Shown here: one piece after another, positions 13,081-23,979 of the stretch
Layout: each line of letters opens with the position of its first letter
How positions within the stretch are numbered: the first letter of the stretch is position 1
Assembly: GCA_977006965.1 (NCBI GenBank)
Contig: OZ345353.1
Location: 2,852,001-2,916,000, forward strand
Reading direction: 5' to 3'
DNA: 64,000 nt
Origin: Phymatolithon calcareum
Taxonomy: Eukaryota; Rhodophyta; Florideophyceae; Hapalidiales
Translations under genes and position numbers: made by a program
Notes under the pieces: generated by a model
Told to the model about the DNA's origin: nothing
Database searches by the model: none
The model's input: only the letters and a program-made list of their open reading frames with translations

Positions 13081-13125
13081 TGTAGCCTGATCCTGAGTTT
13101 CCTAGCTACTCAGGATCAGGTTACA
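13081..13125. repeat. 17-bp inverted repeat with 11-nt loop
   Basis: TGTAGCCTGATCCTGAG (13081-13097) pairs with CTCAGGATCAGGTTACA (13109-13125) with one mismatch around an 11-nt loop. No gene is close by, and the function is unknown. Confidence 0.7.
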
Positions 13126-14443
13126 TAATGAGCATGACTGCAATTTAGATTGTGCCGTAGACCAAAAAGGAGGAGCCATACCCCTGGACTAGCGACATGT
13201 TTCCAAATGGGGGGACCCGGTTTTTGATTTGGATGTAAACAGGTTTAGACCTGCCCGGAATGTTTAAATCTAGGAGCGACTGAGCAGGGAGTCCATAAAC
13301 TGTTCATTCTTTTTCTTGAGCGTCTCATGACCCCATATTCACAAGCCATTGGGTGCTGCACAGAGCAGAGTTTTCCGAGTATCCGAGAGCGCCGACAGAG
13401 AAACGTAGTGACGGAGAAGTATGTTTGGCGGACCGTAATTTACAACGATACTTCGAGCGACGCCCTTTCATTTTTTGCGAAGATATTCATACAACCAGAA
13501 AAATTCCAAAGATAATTCAGCCTGCCAAGCATTTCGTAAGAACATGATATTCTGCCGACATTCGGGACACTTACTTCTGTTCCGCACAGTAGACATCATG
13601 AAGCACATGGGAAAGGGTCCCTTTCCACGCGGACATAGAAATCTGGTCCCAGCCGTCATGCACGCTGTATTGCGGAACGAAGCTGCACTGGGTTGCAAGT
13701 TGTGCTGATCTCAAATGGCGACCTTGGCCATTTAATCAAAATCATACCATGATCTGCTGCCTCAACCAATCATTTTCATATTCACGTGCACGTAGGTTTT
13801 TCGTGTTTCCAACTCTCTGTGGACGCTCGGGAAAAAAATTCGAACAAAATCCTGCACGGAGGAAAAATTAGCTCTGTCATCCAGAATGCTTATCGTAGCA
13901 AGGCACAACCGCAATAGAATTTTCAGTTGTCCCCCATTTATTTAGAAGTCTATTTTATATCCCGTTGTCAAAGAGATGAAGGAAAAGACTGACGAGGACT
14001 CCGGCGATGGGATTCTCGGCACCTGGAGAAAGATTATAGCTCAATGCAGCTGTGCTTTGAGATGATTCGTCAATGCTGAAGATGATAGCATCTGTAGTTT
14101 TTGCGTCAGAGTGGGAGACGCAAAATTAGTTGTTATCTTACAGCTTTTGTGGAATAGCCTTTTGGTTCAAGCCCCTTCATTTCATAGAATCCCGAAGGAC
14201 GTCTGGTGATATATTGTTTGGAATGTCGGGGCAGTACAGCTGGATGTGAAACAAAACAAACCTTCACGAGACATGATTAGCCTTGTTGTTGAGAGTCAAT
14301 CGTGTCCATGACCAAGAAGACAACCAGGAGTCCTCTTGGCATATTGGTGCAATAGGACTCATGCTTTCGAAGACGCTGACGTAGATTGCAGTGCAGAAAG
14401 TAATTGCCCATAGCCTGCCATCCACACTGTAAGAAGAAAAGAC

Positions 14444-15296
14444 TTAAACCATAGACGCACTGTTCCAAGAACGCCTTTCTTTGCTTTTGCCCCTGCGCTT
14501 TCCCTTACCTTTACCTTTACGCTTACCGCTACCCTTAGCATATCCGTGCTTATTGCTTTCTCGAAGAGCAGCCTTTTGGGCAGACTTATGATGCCTTCTC
14601 CTCCGCCTTGCTGTACGCTTATTAATGGCACGAACCTCCTCGTATGTAGCTTTGAGCAAATGCCTGTGTCACGCGAACACGTACATACGAACGTTAGTAG
14701 GCGGACATCAACAGCTCCTAGACGCTATCTATTCTCAAAATGAAGTTAACGTACGTCTCAAAGAGACCTTCAATCACGCCGGCAACAAACGTTTTTGAGT
14801 AGAAATGTAACATGTCTTTTCGTACACCTTCACCCCCGATCGAATGTCGCTTGACGCAGCTGTCCAAAAGTTCAGCGCGATCTTCCTCCGTAACGTAATT
14901 TGACGGAATCTCTCCAATTCCAAGCGGCTTAGGCGACATCAATTGCTGCTCGGGCAACGGGAGAAACACAGTAACTATAGTAGCCTCAGATTTGTCCTCC
15001 TCCTTCATACTCAATTCTTCTTTCTTCTCGATCTTTACGTAAGGTTTTTCCTCTGCCTTAGCCATCACCACGTCCTCTGCAGCATTTTCTTTGATTGATA
15101 GGTTTTTCAGTTGTGCGATGGGAACATCGCTCTCCTGCTCCATCTTCACCAGGGCATTATGATGCCCCGCCTCCGACGGCACTGGCCAGCAGATGCAATC
15201 AATATTCGCAATAGTAGGAGCATGGCATGCGTCCGTTGCATCGACAAGCGCGCCGGGGATGTTCTCGGCGCCTATTGCGGCGCCGGAATCATGCAT
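14444..15296 (-). CDS. two-exon gene for an acidic-then-basic protein of unknown function
   Basis: Exon 1 (15296-14755) and exon 2 (14663-14444) join across a 91-bp intron and keep the frame, giving 253 residues. Without splicing, exon 1 would run into a stop a few codons into the intron. The middle is acidic and lysine-rich (KAEEKPYVKIEKKEELSMK). A less biased part follows (IPSNYVTEEDRAELLDSCV, then FYSKTFVAGVIEGLFET). Exon 2 is extremely basic (RTARRRRRHHKSAQK and GKRKGKGKGKRRGKSKERR), suggesting nuclear or nucleolar location and nucleic-acid binding. I do not recognise the family. The ATG at 15296 is the first Met of the frame. The intron signals are strong, but expression is untested. Confidence 0.6.
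14664..14754 (-). other. spliceosomal intron with TACTAAC branch site
   Basis: Read on the minus strand it begins GTACGTTAAC, contains TACTAAC about 35 bases before its end, and ends GTGACACAG. The branch motif is the yeast-like consensus. Removing the 91 bases joins two frames that are each otherwise open (phase 2). Confidence 0.65.
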
Positions 15297-17714
15297 TTTT
15301 AGATGAATACTCGCCTCCTCGGCTGTGCTGTCACCTTGATGGTTCGGTCAGTCGTGCTAACTCAAGTCGCTGACCCGAAGCGAAATACATGGATAGGCGG
15401 GCGGCTTTTATAACGCGGGATTTCGTTGCGATAGCTCGATGCCCACATTGCAGACGTGGATTAGGACAATCGGGACGCATTAGCCCCCGGAGGAAGTGTT
15501 AAACCTTTATTTTTACCAATCAATCTCCAACGCATTATGAATGTGTACGACCAGTCGTGCGTGGGTAGCAATCCGCTCGCCCGGCTTGGGTACACCTACA
15601 TTCAGGGTTTTTTCTACACGCAGACATGACACGAATCACGTTTAGACTATTGGGCGACGACATTCTCTTGGCCGAGATCTCAAATACGCGCTCGCGACTG
15701 CCGTGATAGCACATACCGTACCAATTTCTGATCGAAGACTTCTTGGATTGCAAGCGATGGGGGAATGAAGCGGACAGCGTTTTCTGGTGGCTCGTGCTTT
15801 AACTAGACGTTCACAATTCGGAGAAATTCCAGCAGGCTGCAGGACTACTTTTGAGGGACTGGGTCGCCAATAGCATGAAAAGAGCGCAGCTGTACTGCAT
15901 GCAACTGTATTCTACGGAAACAATGAGTCTGAGACTCTGCACTTAGGGCCTGCATTTTGATTGACGCTCGCGCACGAAGTTGCCGAATTCAGATTTCTCG
16001 GTTTGGATCAGCAATTCTGACCGGGCAATACCATCCCAGACAGATTTTCTCGAACTGAGAGATAAATAGACGGGAGTATGGTGGACGGAAGCACATATGC
16101 TTGGATTTTCCATCTGGAGCGATGCGCAGCCGGCGATTCTACACAAGACAGAAATGTATCGCCTTCACGCATGTGCCATTCTAGAGAGAAAAGGCAGTAG
16201 ATAGGAGTTGGTCAAGGGCACATTTATGCACAATGGAGACCTCCCATGGAAGGACAATAACGTATAACCGGGGACGAGCACGCTCAACCATTCCCAAACC
16301 GTACGTCAATTTGGTTCTGAGTTCTGACCGTAATTGCACTCTCCTGGGTCATTACACACATCCAATCACAGCACAAGTAGGCAGATGGAGCCAATTACAA
16401 TATCCCAAACTAGTGTCCAGACAGACGAAAGCTAGGAACTTTCCATATGTATCGCACTCCATGTGATTCGATGAGATAAATGTCGCACAATTGAGATTTT
16501 TCTCATTCTCTCCCTTAGATTTTTCGCCAAAAAGAGACTGAGGCCACTGTCCCACGACTCCTCATATCAGTGTCGTGGCCCCAAGTGTCGCAAGCCTGAG
16601 ATCAGGCGACGACCCGGGTGCGCACGCCTCCTCAAGGAAAGTCTAAGACCAATTGTCCGTTTCTTTCATGTGTACCCCAACCTGGAAAAGGGAAGGAACT
16701 AGCCCTCAGACACCGGATCATTTGATACAGAGCTTCAGGACTACCGCAGCTGAAAGGACTTCTGTTGCTGCTACGTGCTGGGTGCTCGATCATGCACCGC
16801 ACGTCTTCGAGAAGTGATGGTCGTCTGAGATTGTAGTGAAAGTGCCATCGTACAGGATGGAGCAAAGAGACATATTGGCTCCCCCAGAGTAAAAAAAGGC
16901 GGCGTCATACTTGCAATAGTGGGCGCGAATCAGGAGCATTTATGTTTGGGTGAGTGTGGTTATCTGAAATTATCCAAACGGTTCAAAAACAAATCAGGAT
17001 GCTTGTCCAGCTCGATTGCAAGTGCACGAAGAAAAAGTCGTAACCCTTGGCGCCAAGACATTGAGTTCTCTTTTCGATGAGCCTCTGTCGGCACAATTTC
17101 AGGTGTATGAAAACACCAGCTGTGGCGTCGCGTACCATAGGTGGTACACAAATCCTGGCGAATCCCGGAATTGCTCCGCGGGTCTTATCTCCCGCGCCGC
17201 ACCTAGAGGCGCGTTACGCTGCTGACTCGCGAAGCCCACTTTGATGAATTCGTTGCGATCCGCGAGGACGACCGAATGGAGGACGTAGCGAACCTTTCGA
17301 AAGCTGAACTCAGGCGGTTATAGCTGTGCAGGGGTTCTAAGCGGGGAGCGCTTCCCTCGAAGAGTGCCTGTCTGCCTCATATGCCCAAAATTCGCCTCAT
17401 TCCAGTACCGGTACAGTTATACAGCAACCAGTTCAGTTTCTCACCGCTTAAGCCCCTTGAGTTCCGCCAAGTACATATTATACTCCACCCAAAAGTGGAT
17501 CGCCCTCGGACAAACGAGCGAAGGAGAGACCCACTTCGAAGTGTGCGACCCTTCGTCATTTCTCCATGACCAAATCTTGGCGCAGTCGAAAAACCTAGGT
17601 GCACTTCGTCAATCACATCAGATGTGCAACACGGAAAGTCGTGGGAAACGGGAAATGAATCTTTTCCCGTTTCCGACGACTTTACGTGTTGGACGTCCAG
17701 GGCTGTAAATTATA
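15297..17714. other. intergenic, one short coding-like stretch
   Basis: About 2.4 kb with no recognised gene. A 38-codon plus-strand stretch at 17207-17323 reads like protein (FDEFVAIREDDRMEDVANL) and ends at a stop, but has no start and no family match. It could be a terminal exon or a remnant. The rest shows nothing. Confidence 0.4.
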
Positions 17715-19000
17715 CGAGGAAACTACTTGTATTCTCACCAAGTTTGCCGTATCTACTCATATACTTACTTTGCACAGGTGCACTTATGATACGTCCATTA
17801 CAGCGGCCAGAGGCAACTTTATTCTGCGTGGGCCTAAAAATCTAGAAATTTATTGAAAATTGGGCCTCTAGGGCTCTAAAACTTCCTCAGAGTACCTTAC
17901 TGTGACGGAAGCTACAGGTGGAGTGATGGTCAGACGAGCTCCATTTTGAGCAATAAATAGCAGTAATGCGTGTTTTTCTGCTCTGCACAACTGCAAATGA
18001 GTAGCCCTGCAATGGTGCGTGCAACGCAAGAGCGGAGTTTAGAGCTGCTTTCGTCTCAAAAAGGGACACATCTGTAGAGTCGCTGGCAAACTGTCCATTT
18101 ATCGCGTGGGATAGAGCTTGCTTTCGAAGTGGTTGACGAGAGTGAGGGTGAGTGCGGTGATGAAGGTGATTTTGCCCCGCGGCGTCTAGCTAAAGTTCGT
18201 AAAAGTTGTTTTACACCGTAATCGGTAATAAATTATTGAGGAAATTACTAAAATGACCACGAGGCACCTGTGGTATTATAATATTGATCATTTCTATCAA
18301 CACTCGAGCCGATCTGCTCGCGGTCCGGTTTCTAGGTCCGTTCACACCTCGTGTCATTTTACAGTTATATTTGGTAGCGTAACGACTCATGGCCCGAAAA
18401 TATGCGTTACTTTTTGGTTTTCCCAACTTAAATATGGTCCCTCTGCTCTCTCTTTTCGTGAAGATTGCGAGCTTTCCTGAAATTTTTCCATAATGGCAAA
18501 TCGAACAAATATTTCTGTCGGTGGTGCCTTCGCGTCTAAGCGTATTCTTAAGTCAGTTTTGTCTATCGATCCTGCACTAAATTCATCTCGCTTCGCCGTT
18601 TTTCGCAGCACAAAAATGACCTTGGCTCGGTAGACACGCTGGGTCATTTACATGCGGATATGTACTAACAAACCAGTGCATGTTAAGCGGTCGTGTAAGT
18701 TGTCCAGCCCCAACGGTCCTCTTAGATTTCATTTCGCCAACAATCGAAGTTACTGTTCTACCCGACAATCAATATCATAACACCACGGGTGTTTCGAGGG
18801 CATTTTAGTATATATGGCTAACTACGTGGTCATTTTAGCTAAAATGAAATCACTAGTGATTTCCTCAAATAAATGGTCACCCGCTGAGGTTTTCACTCTG
18901 CTACTTGAGCAGATATTACTGTTGATCATAAGTGCACCTGTGCAAAGCGAGTAAATCAGTACATACAGCAAACTTGGTGAGTATATACATAATTTCCTCT
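17715..19000. mobile_element. outer inverted-repeat element
   Basis: About 76 bases at 17715-17790 recur inverted at 18925-19000 with roughly 80 percent identity. Blocks such as CTCACCAAGTTTGC and TTTGCACAGGTGCACTTATGAT are exact. The 1.3 kb between encodes no recognised transposase, so this looks like a non-autonomous DNA element, itself invaded by a second one. No target duplication was fixed. It ends just before the upstream block of the membrane-protein gene copy 1. Confidence 0.5.
18234..18870. mobile_element. inner inverted-repeat element nested in the outer one
   Basis: TTGAGGAAAT followed by AAAATGACCACG at about 18236-18262 recurs inverted at about 18820-18870. A further inner match (around GTGGTATTATAATATTGAT on the left) recurs at about 18769-18789 on the right. 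The right arm carries an insertion of about 30 bases and the 18-bp palindrome GAAATCACTAGTGATTTC at 18846-18863. A minus-strand open frame inside (18387-18647) has no recognised family. Confidence 0.45.
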
Positions 19001-19005
19001 ATATA

Positions 19006-19302
19006 AGTCTTCAAGACGCTACTGGGTTGTGCAGGATGATAGAATAGACACTAAATCATGAATTTTTGATGCGCCCAATATGCCTACAGCGGCTGCACAT
19101 TAATGCCGGCTGCAAACAATCACTGAGAAGAGGATTTCATATCAAGTGGCCGGTATTTGTCCCTACCCTAGGTCTCACAGTAGCGCCTACAAAGCGGATA
19201 CAAGTGTGTTAGTTTAGACTGAATTAATACTCCTATGTTCAAGCACATATTAGAATCCGGCAAAATCAAGCAGAAACACAACGATCTGGGAGTTGGCTCG
19301 GG
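19006..19302 (+). promoter_or_regulatory. conserved upstream block, membrane-protein family copy 1
   Basis: This block is shared with copies 2 (44100-44397) and 3 (27072-27275, minus). It includes the common strings GCCGGCTGCA and CAATCACTGAG, a GGCC dinucleotide context and CCCTACCCTAG. Conservation ahead of the start in all three copies suggests a promoter and leader duplicated with the gene. Confidence 0.5.
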
Positions 19303-21435
19303 ATGGAGAGGTCTACCGACTTTTGGCCACAAGCTATATCGGTGGTTGCATCCGTGACAGCCGCAATTAGCACGATCGTCGCATCGCAGCGGACAAGACG
19401 CTTCCGCCACTCATTTCATGCGTCAGCGCCGCGATGGAAGTACACAGTTGTTCCTCTCGTGTTCTACATAGCCGCGCTCGTGTGCCTTCTCGTTTACGCA
19501 ATGTTTTTCGTCAGAACCAGAAGAATAAGTGGAACGCTCGCATTCATGGCCGCACCCTCTGTTCCTCTCCATGGTTTTCTATGGGCGCTAGTTCCACAGA
19601 CACGACAAGTACGAGAAGCACCTTCCACAGACAGCTATGTGATGCAGTGTTTCCACCGCAAACCAGTTTTTCTGCTTGTGCTTACATGGATACCTCTCAT
19701 TCTGGGAGCGATGCTGGCAGGTTTAAACAGGGCTTGGCAGGCGCTCGCGGTGCAGATCGCCACCGCTGTCGCCTTCTTGGCCACAGGAAGTACACCAGAG
19801 ACTCCGGCGGAAGCGCGTGAAAGTTCATTCGGTAGAGCTGCGCGTTACATGACGGTACCCAGACCAGCGCGCCGCAATGATGCAATTGGCTACACTATCG
19901 ACTTGCAGCGGGAGCAGCTGCTTGAGCCTGTGAGTCTGGACATGAGCGATAACGCCGCTTATCAGCAGGTGAGCGCTGTAAAGATGGGTCGACTGGAGGC
20001 AATTAAGGACAATGAGAACACGAGCGAGGCTCTAATCGCCGCTTATCTCAACTCCTTTGTTGAAAAGCTACCCAAAGATCGCATTCCAGAAATGACTGGG
20101 CGATTATGGAGAACTTTGGAAGCATGGAAAACAAGACTTAGAGAGCCTTTTGCTGATATTTTCCTACTGTATGGACTGGTTGAAAGAATGGCCTACGTCG
20201 CATACCGTCCTACTGACCGTACTAGCGAGGAGCGGAAATTGGCAATCATGCTTAACTTTTTCATTGCCGTACTGAACGAGAGAGTGAACGATCGGAGTTT
20301 GCTGAGGCAGTATTGGTCATTTGCGCCTTTGGAGGTGGAAAGGCGTGAGAATGATGAGAAGGGTGAAGAGAGAAGAAAGATGAATGAGGATGTGAAATCT
20401 CTTGGCTTCTCTAGTCAGGAGCCGACGTTTACTTGGCTTAAGTAGAAGCCGAAAGACAATGGTAACAAGGAGGGAGATGTAGCTCAACATTCTAAGGACA
20501 GCGCAAACAGCTTGACACAAGCTGAATTCCTTGTCTGAATGAAAAAGCCTCGATATGCATCCAAATCACGGAGCCGAGATTGCGGCTATCGCGGATGCTA
20601 ACGGGAAGAGAGACAAGTTGTATGACGATGAGAAAACATGTTCCGAGAAGCATTCCGCGAAGTCCAACGTAGAGCGGACGCCATGATGCGCATGGGACAC
20701 GTGCAGGGAACAGAAGTGTAAGATCAGGAACGTGGATTGACATGCAGTGATGGCTTGTCAAAGAGGACATGAAATCAAATCATGAATGACAAGAACGGAA
20801 GCACCTAAAATTCAAACATGGGTGACAAACGTAGCGAACAGTAAATAGGTGGGCCGTGTGAGATGTACAATACCAAATGTTCATTAGTGAGGTATCGTAT
20901 GGCGCAGTAGGCAGCGAACATTGATTGGGTCGCATGGAGAGCGGCTGGAGAGTGGCTACTTAGAAGTGAGCACTGGTCTACGGCGTCGATTCGCGGATCT
21001 ACTGGCGTCGATCTTGCCGTTCTTCTTGCTGAGGATATCTTACAGCGGCGCTCCGCGGGCGATCAACGTGCGGAAATCAAAGTGATAGCTCTGGGTTCTG
21101 TCGTTCACTTTGTTCGGTATGTGTTCGCGCACGATGATCAGCTTGTGGACGCAGTTGTGAAGAACATCCCTTACTACCACAACCGAATCACAAATGATGT
21201 GAGTGTAGAAGTGGGAGGCATTCCACTGGTTTGCCAAGGCATCATTAAAAGTATGAGGCGCAATGGTCTGCTCAAGACAGTTGTGAATGCATATGCGTGG
21301 GCTTCATCTGGTGGTGCCCTCAGATGGGGCCCAGGCGGGTACGCCCTTCTAGATCAGGCATATGCTCGAAACTCTGCGCTAGCTTATGTTGCACAGCTAG
21401 GTATTATCGTGGTTAAAGCAGTTTTGGAAGACTAG
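19303..21435 (+). pseudogene. membrane-protein family, copy 1, interrupted
   Basis: This copy parallels the intact one at 44398-45927 for its whole length. It starts MERSTDFWPQAISVVASV, has the same four or five hydrophobic segments in its first 165 residues, and ends with WGPGGYALLDQAYARNS close to the stop at 21435. Two kinds of damage are seen. A base is missing near 20264 (ATTGCCG here, ATTTGCCG in copy 2), which changes the frame. A 599-bp insertion follows at 20311-20909, after which the homologous part resumes. As it stands the first frame gives a 380-residue protein (19303-20445) with an unrelated basic tail of about 46 residues encoded by the insertion. The function is unknown. Confidence 0.65.
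20311..20915. mobile_element. 599-bp insertion with 6-bp target duplication, or an intron
   Basis: AGGCAG occurs at 20305-20310 and again at 20910-20915. Removing the DNA between plus one copy restores exact alignment with copies 2 and 3, which lack it. No clear terminal inverted repeats or transposase are seen, so it is best called a small insertion of unknown type. Alternatively, a GC-AG intron (donor GCAGTA at 20307, acceptor ending CAGTAG at 20911) would give the same junction. Confidence 0.5.
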
Positions 21436-21756
21436 TTGAACCTTGCTTGGCGTCGACCGTGATCATTTCATCCTTTTCGTTGGAAAACATTTTATCTTGT
21501 ACTGGTGTCTAAGCTATTGCGAACAGGGAAGCAATTGTGTTACGCTTCTGAAGCAGTGCACAATTAGAGGAAACTCTGCTAAACGCGCCACACACAACAA
21601 ATTCTAATCCTAAATACTAAAGCAAGTGTCTGTTTGTCTGTATGTGTGTGTGTTTGTTTGTCACTTTTGGGAGGAGGAGCCGCGGAAAAAATGTTTTTGG
21701 AGGAGGGTAGATTTTCATTGGTTACATTTTTCCATCTACATTTTGTGCGGAGATTT

Positions 21757-21895
21757 ATTGGCTGTTTGCAGTAACAAGATAAGGTTCAACAGGGTGGATT
21801 TGCATGCAAATCCACGGTGATCCCCAGTGTTTTTTTGTGGGAAATCTATTGGCTGTATGCATTAGCAAGATAACGTTCAACAGGGTGGATTTGCA
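21757..21895. repeat. diverged tandem duplication, 91-bp period
   Basis: A 48-bp sequence at 21757-21804 (starting ATTGGCTG, ending GGGTGGATTTGCA) recurs at 21848-21895 with a few changes. An unrelated spacer with a T run and a local palindrome (TTTGCATGCAAA) lies between. Confidence 0.6.
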
Positions 21896-21949
21896 CTGAG
21901 GTGAGGGATCACTCGAAAATACATTTTTTGATGTCACATAAGGTCGGAA

Positions 21950-22570
21950 AGTACACGCGTACACATGTGTAGATGGGGAGTAAGAGAAGGGACGTACCTG
22001 AGGCATGGGTCGCAAAGGGTAAGAGGTGGGTGGAGCAAGAGGAATACCAGAGGCGGAAGGGGTAGATCGGGACTTCCATAAGGGCCTTATCAGAGGCGAA
22101 GGAAAAAAGGGCACAAGGGGAAAATGAGGTGTGGTACAAGGGCTGAAAAGGAGTGATAAGAAGAGCACAAGATAAAATTGGGCTTGATAAGGAGAGCAGT
22201 AAGGGGAAAAGGGGTAAAAAGTGGCGGAAAATGTAGTCGAAAGAGGGAAGAACGACACAAGGGGGAGAGAGGCGTCAAATGGGAGTGACATAAATGTGAA
22301 ATGAGTGGGCTTAACGTTTGTGAGAGAAGCTCTAAGAAAGGCACAAGAGGAGAATGGAGGGTGACACAAAGGCGCAAGGAGTAGAAGGATAGTGACGCAA
22401 GGGGCGTACTAAGGGATAAAAGAGAAACGAAAGGCTGCGCGAGTAGTAAATGAAGACAAATATAGTAAAAAAGCAATGAAAAGAAGGGCGTAAGGAGTGC
22501 AAGAGGGGTTAAGACAAGGTCAAAAGGGATAAAAAGGAGTAACACAAAGCGCACAAGAGATAGAAGCCAT
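21950..22570 (+). repeat. purine-rich low-complexity tract
   Basis: About 600 bases with very strong purine excess on the plus strand, built from loose repeats such as CACAAGGGG, AAGGGGAAAA and GGAGAGCA. The long minus-strand open frames over it (Ser/Leu/Pro/Phe-rich) follow from this composition and are not counted as genes. Confidence 0.6.
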
Positions 22571-23534
22571 GTTCCAGCCATTGTGCCCATTTTTGCTCCT
22601 TAACATAGTCCAGAGTAGCCTAAATAGACGTACTTATATGGTTCACATGCAGTCGCAGCCACCTTTTCCTGTTCATCACCGTCTATTTCATCTTCGACGT
22701 CACAGGCCTCTTCAACAACGCGTTCTCCCATTAGAGTTGAGGAGGCACGAGCTTCGGGCCAAAGTTCACTCTTCGATTTTCATCGTCCACCACGACAACT
22801 GCAAATTTCAAAAATTTCCCGTCCATCTGCATCGACGACACAAACCAATGTCGAATTTTAATCACCCAATGTTCAGCGTAGGATGACACCTTTCCGCAGC
22901 AACAACGGCTCGCCGCGTGTGTTAGCATTTCAGAATTTCATCCCTCCGAACGGCTGGAGCAGAGCGGCAAACAGTTCTCCACAAGTGCAAGGCGCTGAGT
23001 TCAGAAGTCATCTTTCTGTGGCAATCGATCGCGGGTGTCGGCAACGCAATTTCCTCCTCCACTGCATGACGAGCGAAGACAGCAGCGCTGGCCATGAAAT
23101 TGTAAATTATGAAGGAGATGGCGGGGGACCTTACACCAATCAAGCGTGTTTCTCGCTATTCGGAACTCATGAATGAAGTGATCGACATTCAAGCCTCTGT
23201 AACTCCTCTGAATCCCGAATCTATCCCTGACGCTGAGAAATATCATACTGGTCCGCGATTTTTTGCCCAGCACTGGGATCCACTTATCGAGGATTAGGAT
23301 TGCCTCATGCTTTCCATTTCACTCGCCCGCTAATTGGAACTTGCAATAATGTTTTTAGTGCCGTTTACATGATACTGGATGAACAGGAGCTCTAAATAGT
23401 GCAGTAGTCTCACAACTGAAAACAAGCATTTTCTCTTGATTAAGTGGCATCTATTGATACCTGAAGTCGAGAAAACCAGCGAATTTATTCCTATTCTCTC
23501 TCATGCGGAATTAGTAGCTATTCCCACGTTTTGT
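22571..23534. other. intergenic, no gene seen
   Basis: About 1 kb between the purine-rich tract and the Harbinger remnant. Short frames on both strands overlap and none has a recognised motif. Confidence 0.5.
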
Positions 23535-23652
23535 TTGTCTTCATGGGTAGTGTTCTCGGCGCGTAGCGCAACAATTTCATGTTCGTATATCAGGCTACGG
23601 CTCCGATATATATTGAAACACGTAATTCTACGTTACGAAGGCCACATAGTGC
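23535..23652 (+). repeat. 118-bp dispersed repeat, copy A
   Basis: This matches 24583-24700 without gaps and with few substitutions (shared GGCGCGTAGCGCAACAATTT). Copy A lies upstream of the Harbinger transposase remnant and copy B lies inside it, so the pair is probably a small repeat family rather than the element's own termini. Confidence 0.7.
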
Positions 23653-23979
23653 GCACAATGTGCACAAAATTCGGGAAATCAGCAATTACGGCTACAGGGA
23701 ACGAAGCACTACTTATTTAGCATAAATAGCATCCAAAGAAGCGATAAAAAGACAAAAAAGTACATTTGAGGTTAGGGATGTACCCCCCTTTATGGAGGAG
23801 CAAGAAAGAAGAGTCTTAGCCTATATTGATTACTTTTTAGAGGGTTACGACATCTTTGAAGAAGAATGGTCAGCAATAGCGGCTGTGGGACAAATTTTTC
23901 TGAAAGAGGAAGGAACGTAAGAAGAAGAACGAAAGCAATCGCGAGAATCAAGGTCTTCTGATAGACGAACATGGTATTG

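Larger units (their letters stand above)
7681..14443. other. long intergenic region, no gene seen
   Basis: About 6.8 kb without a credible coding frame. It holds A/T-rich stretches (7820-7870, 8560-8720), two inverted repeats described separately (8601 and 13081) and otherwise unremarkable sequence. Short open frames have no family motifs and no consistent protein-like composition. Confidence 0.6.

Noticed and set aside
13468-13698. Minus-strand frame with several Cys (KCPECRQN) suggesting a zinc finger
   Set aside because: A single CxxC pair with irregular spacing, no partner ligands and no flanking domain; the opposite strand is equally open.
21755-22590. Two long minus-strand open frames (204 and 166 codons)
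   Set aside because: They lie in the purine-rich tract. Their Ser/Leu/Pro/Phe composition follows from the base bias, and they overlap in different frames without motifs.
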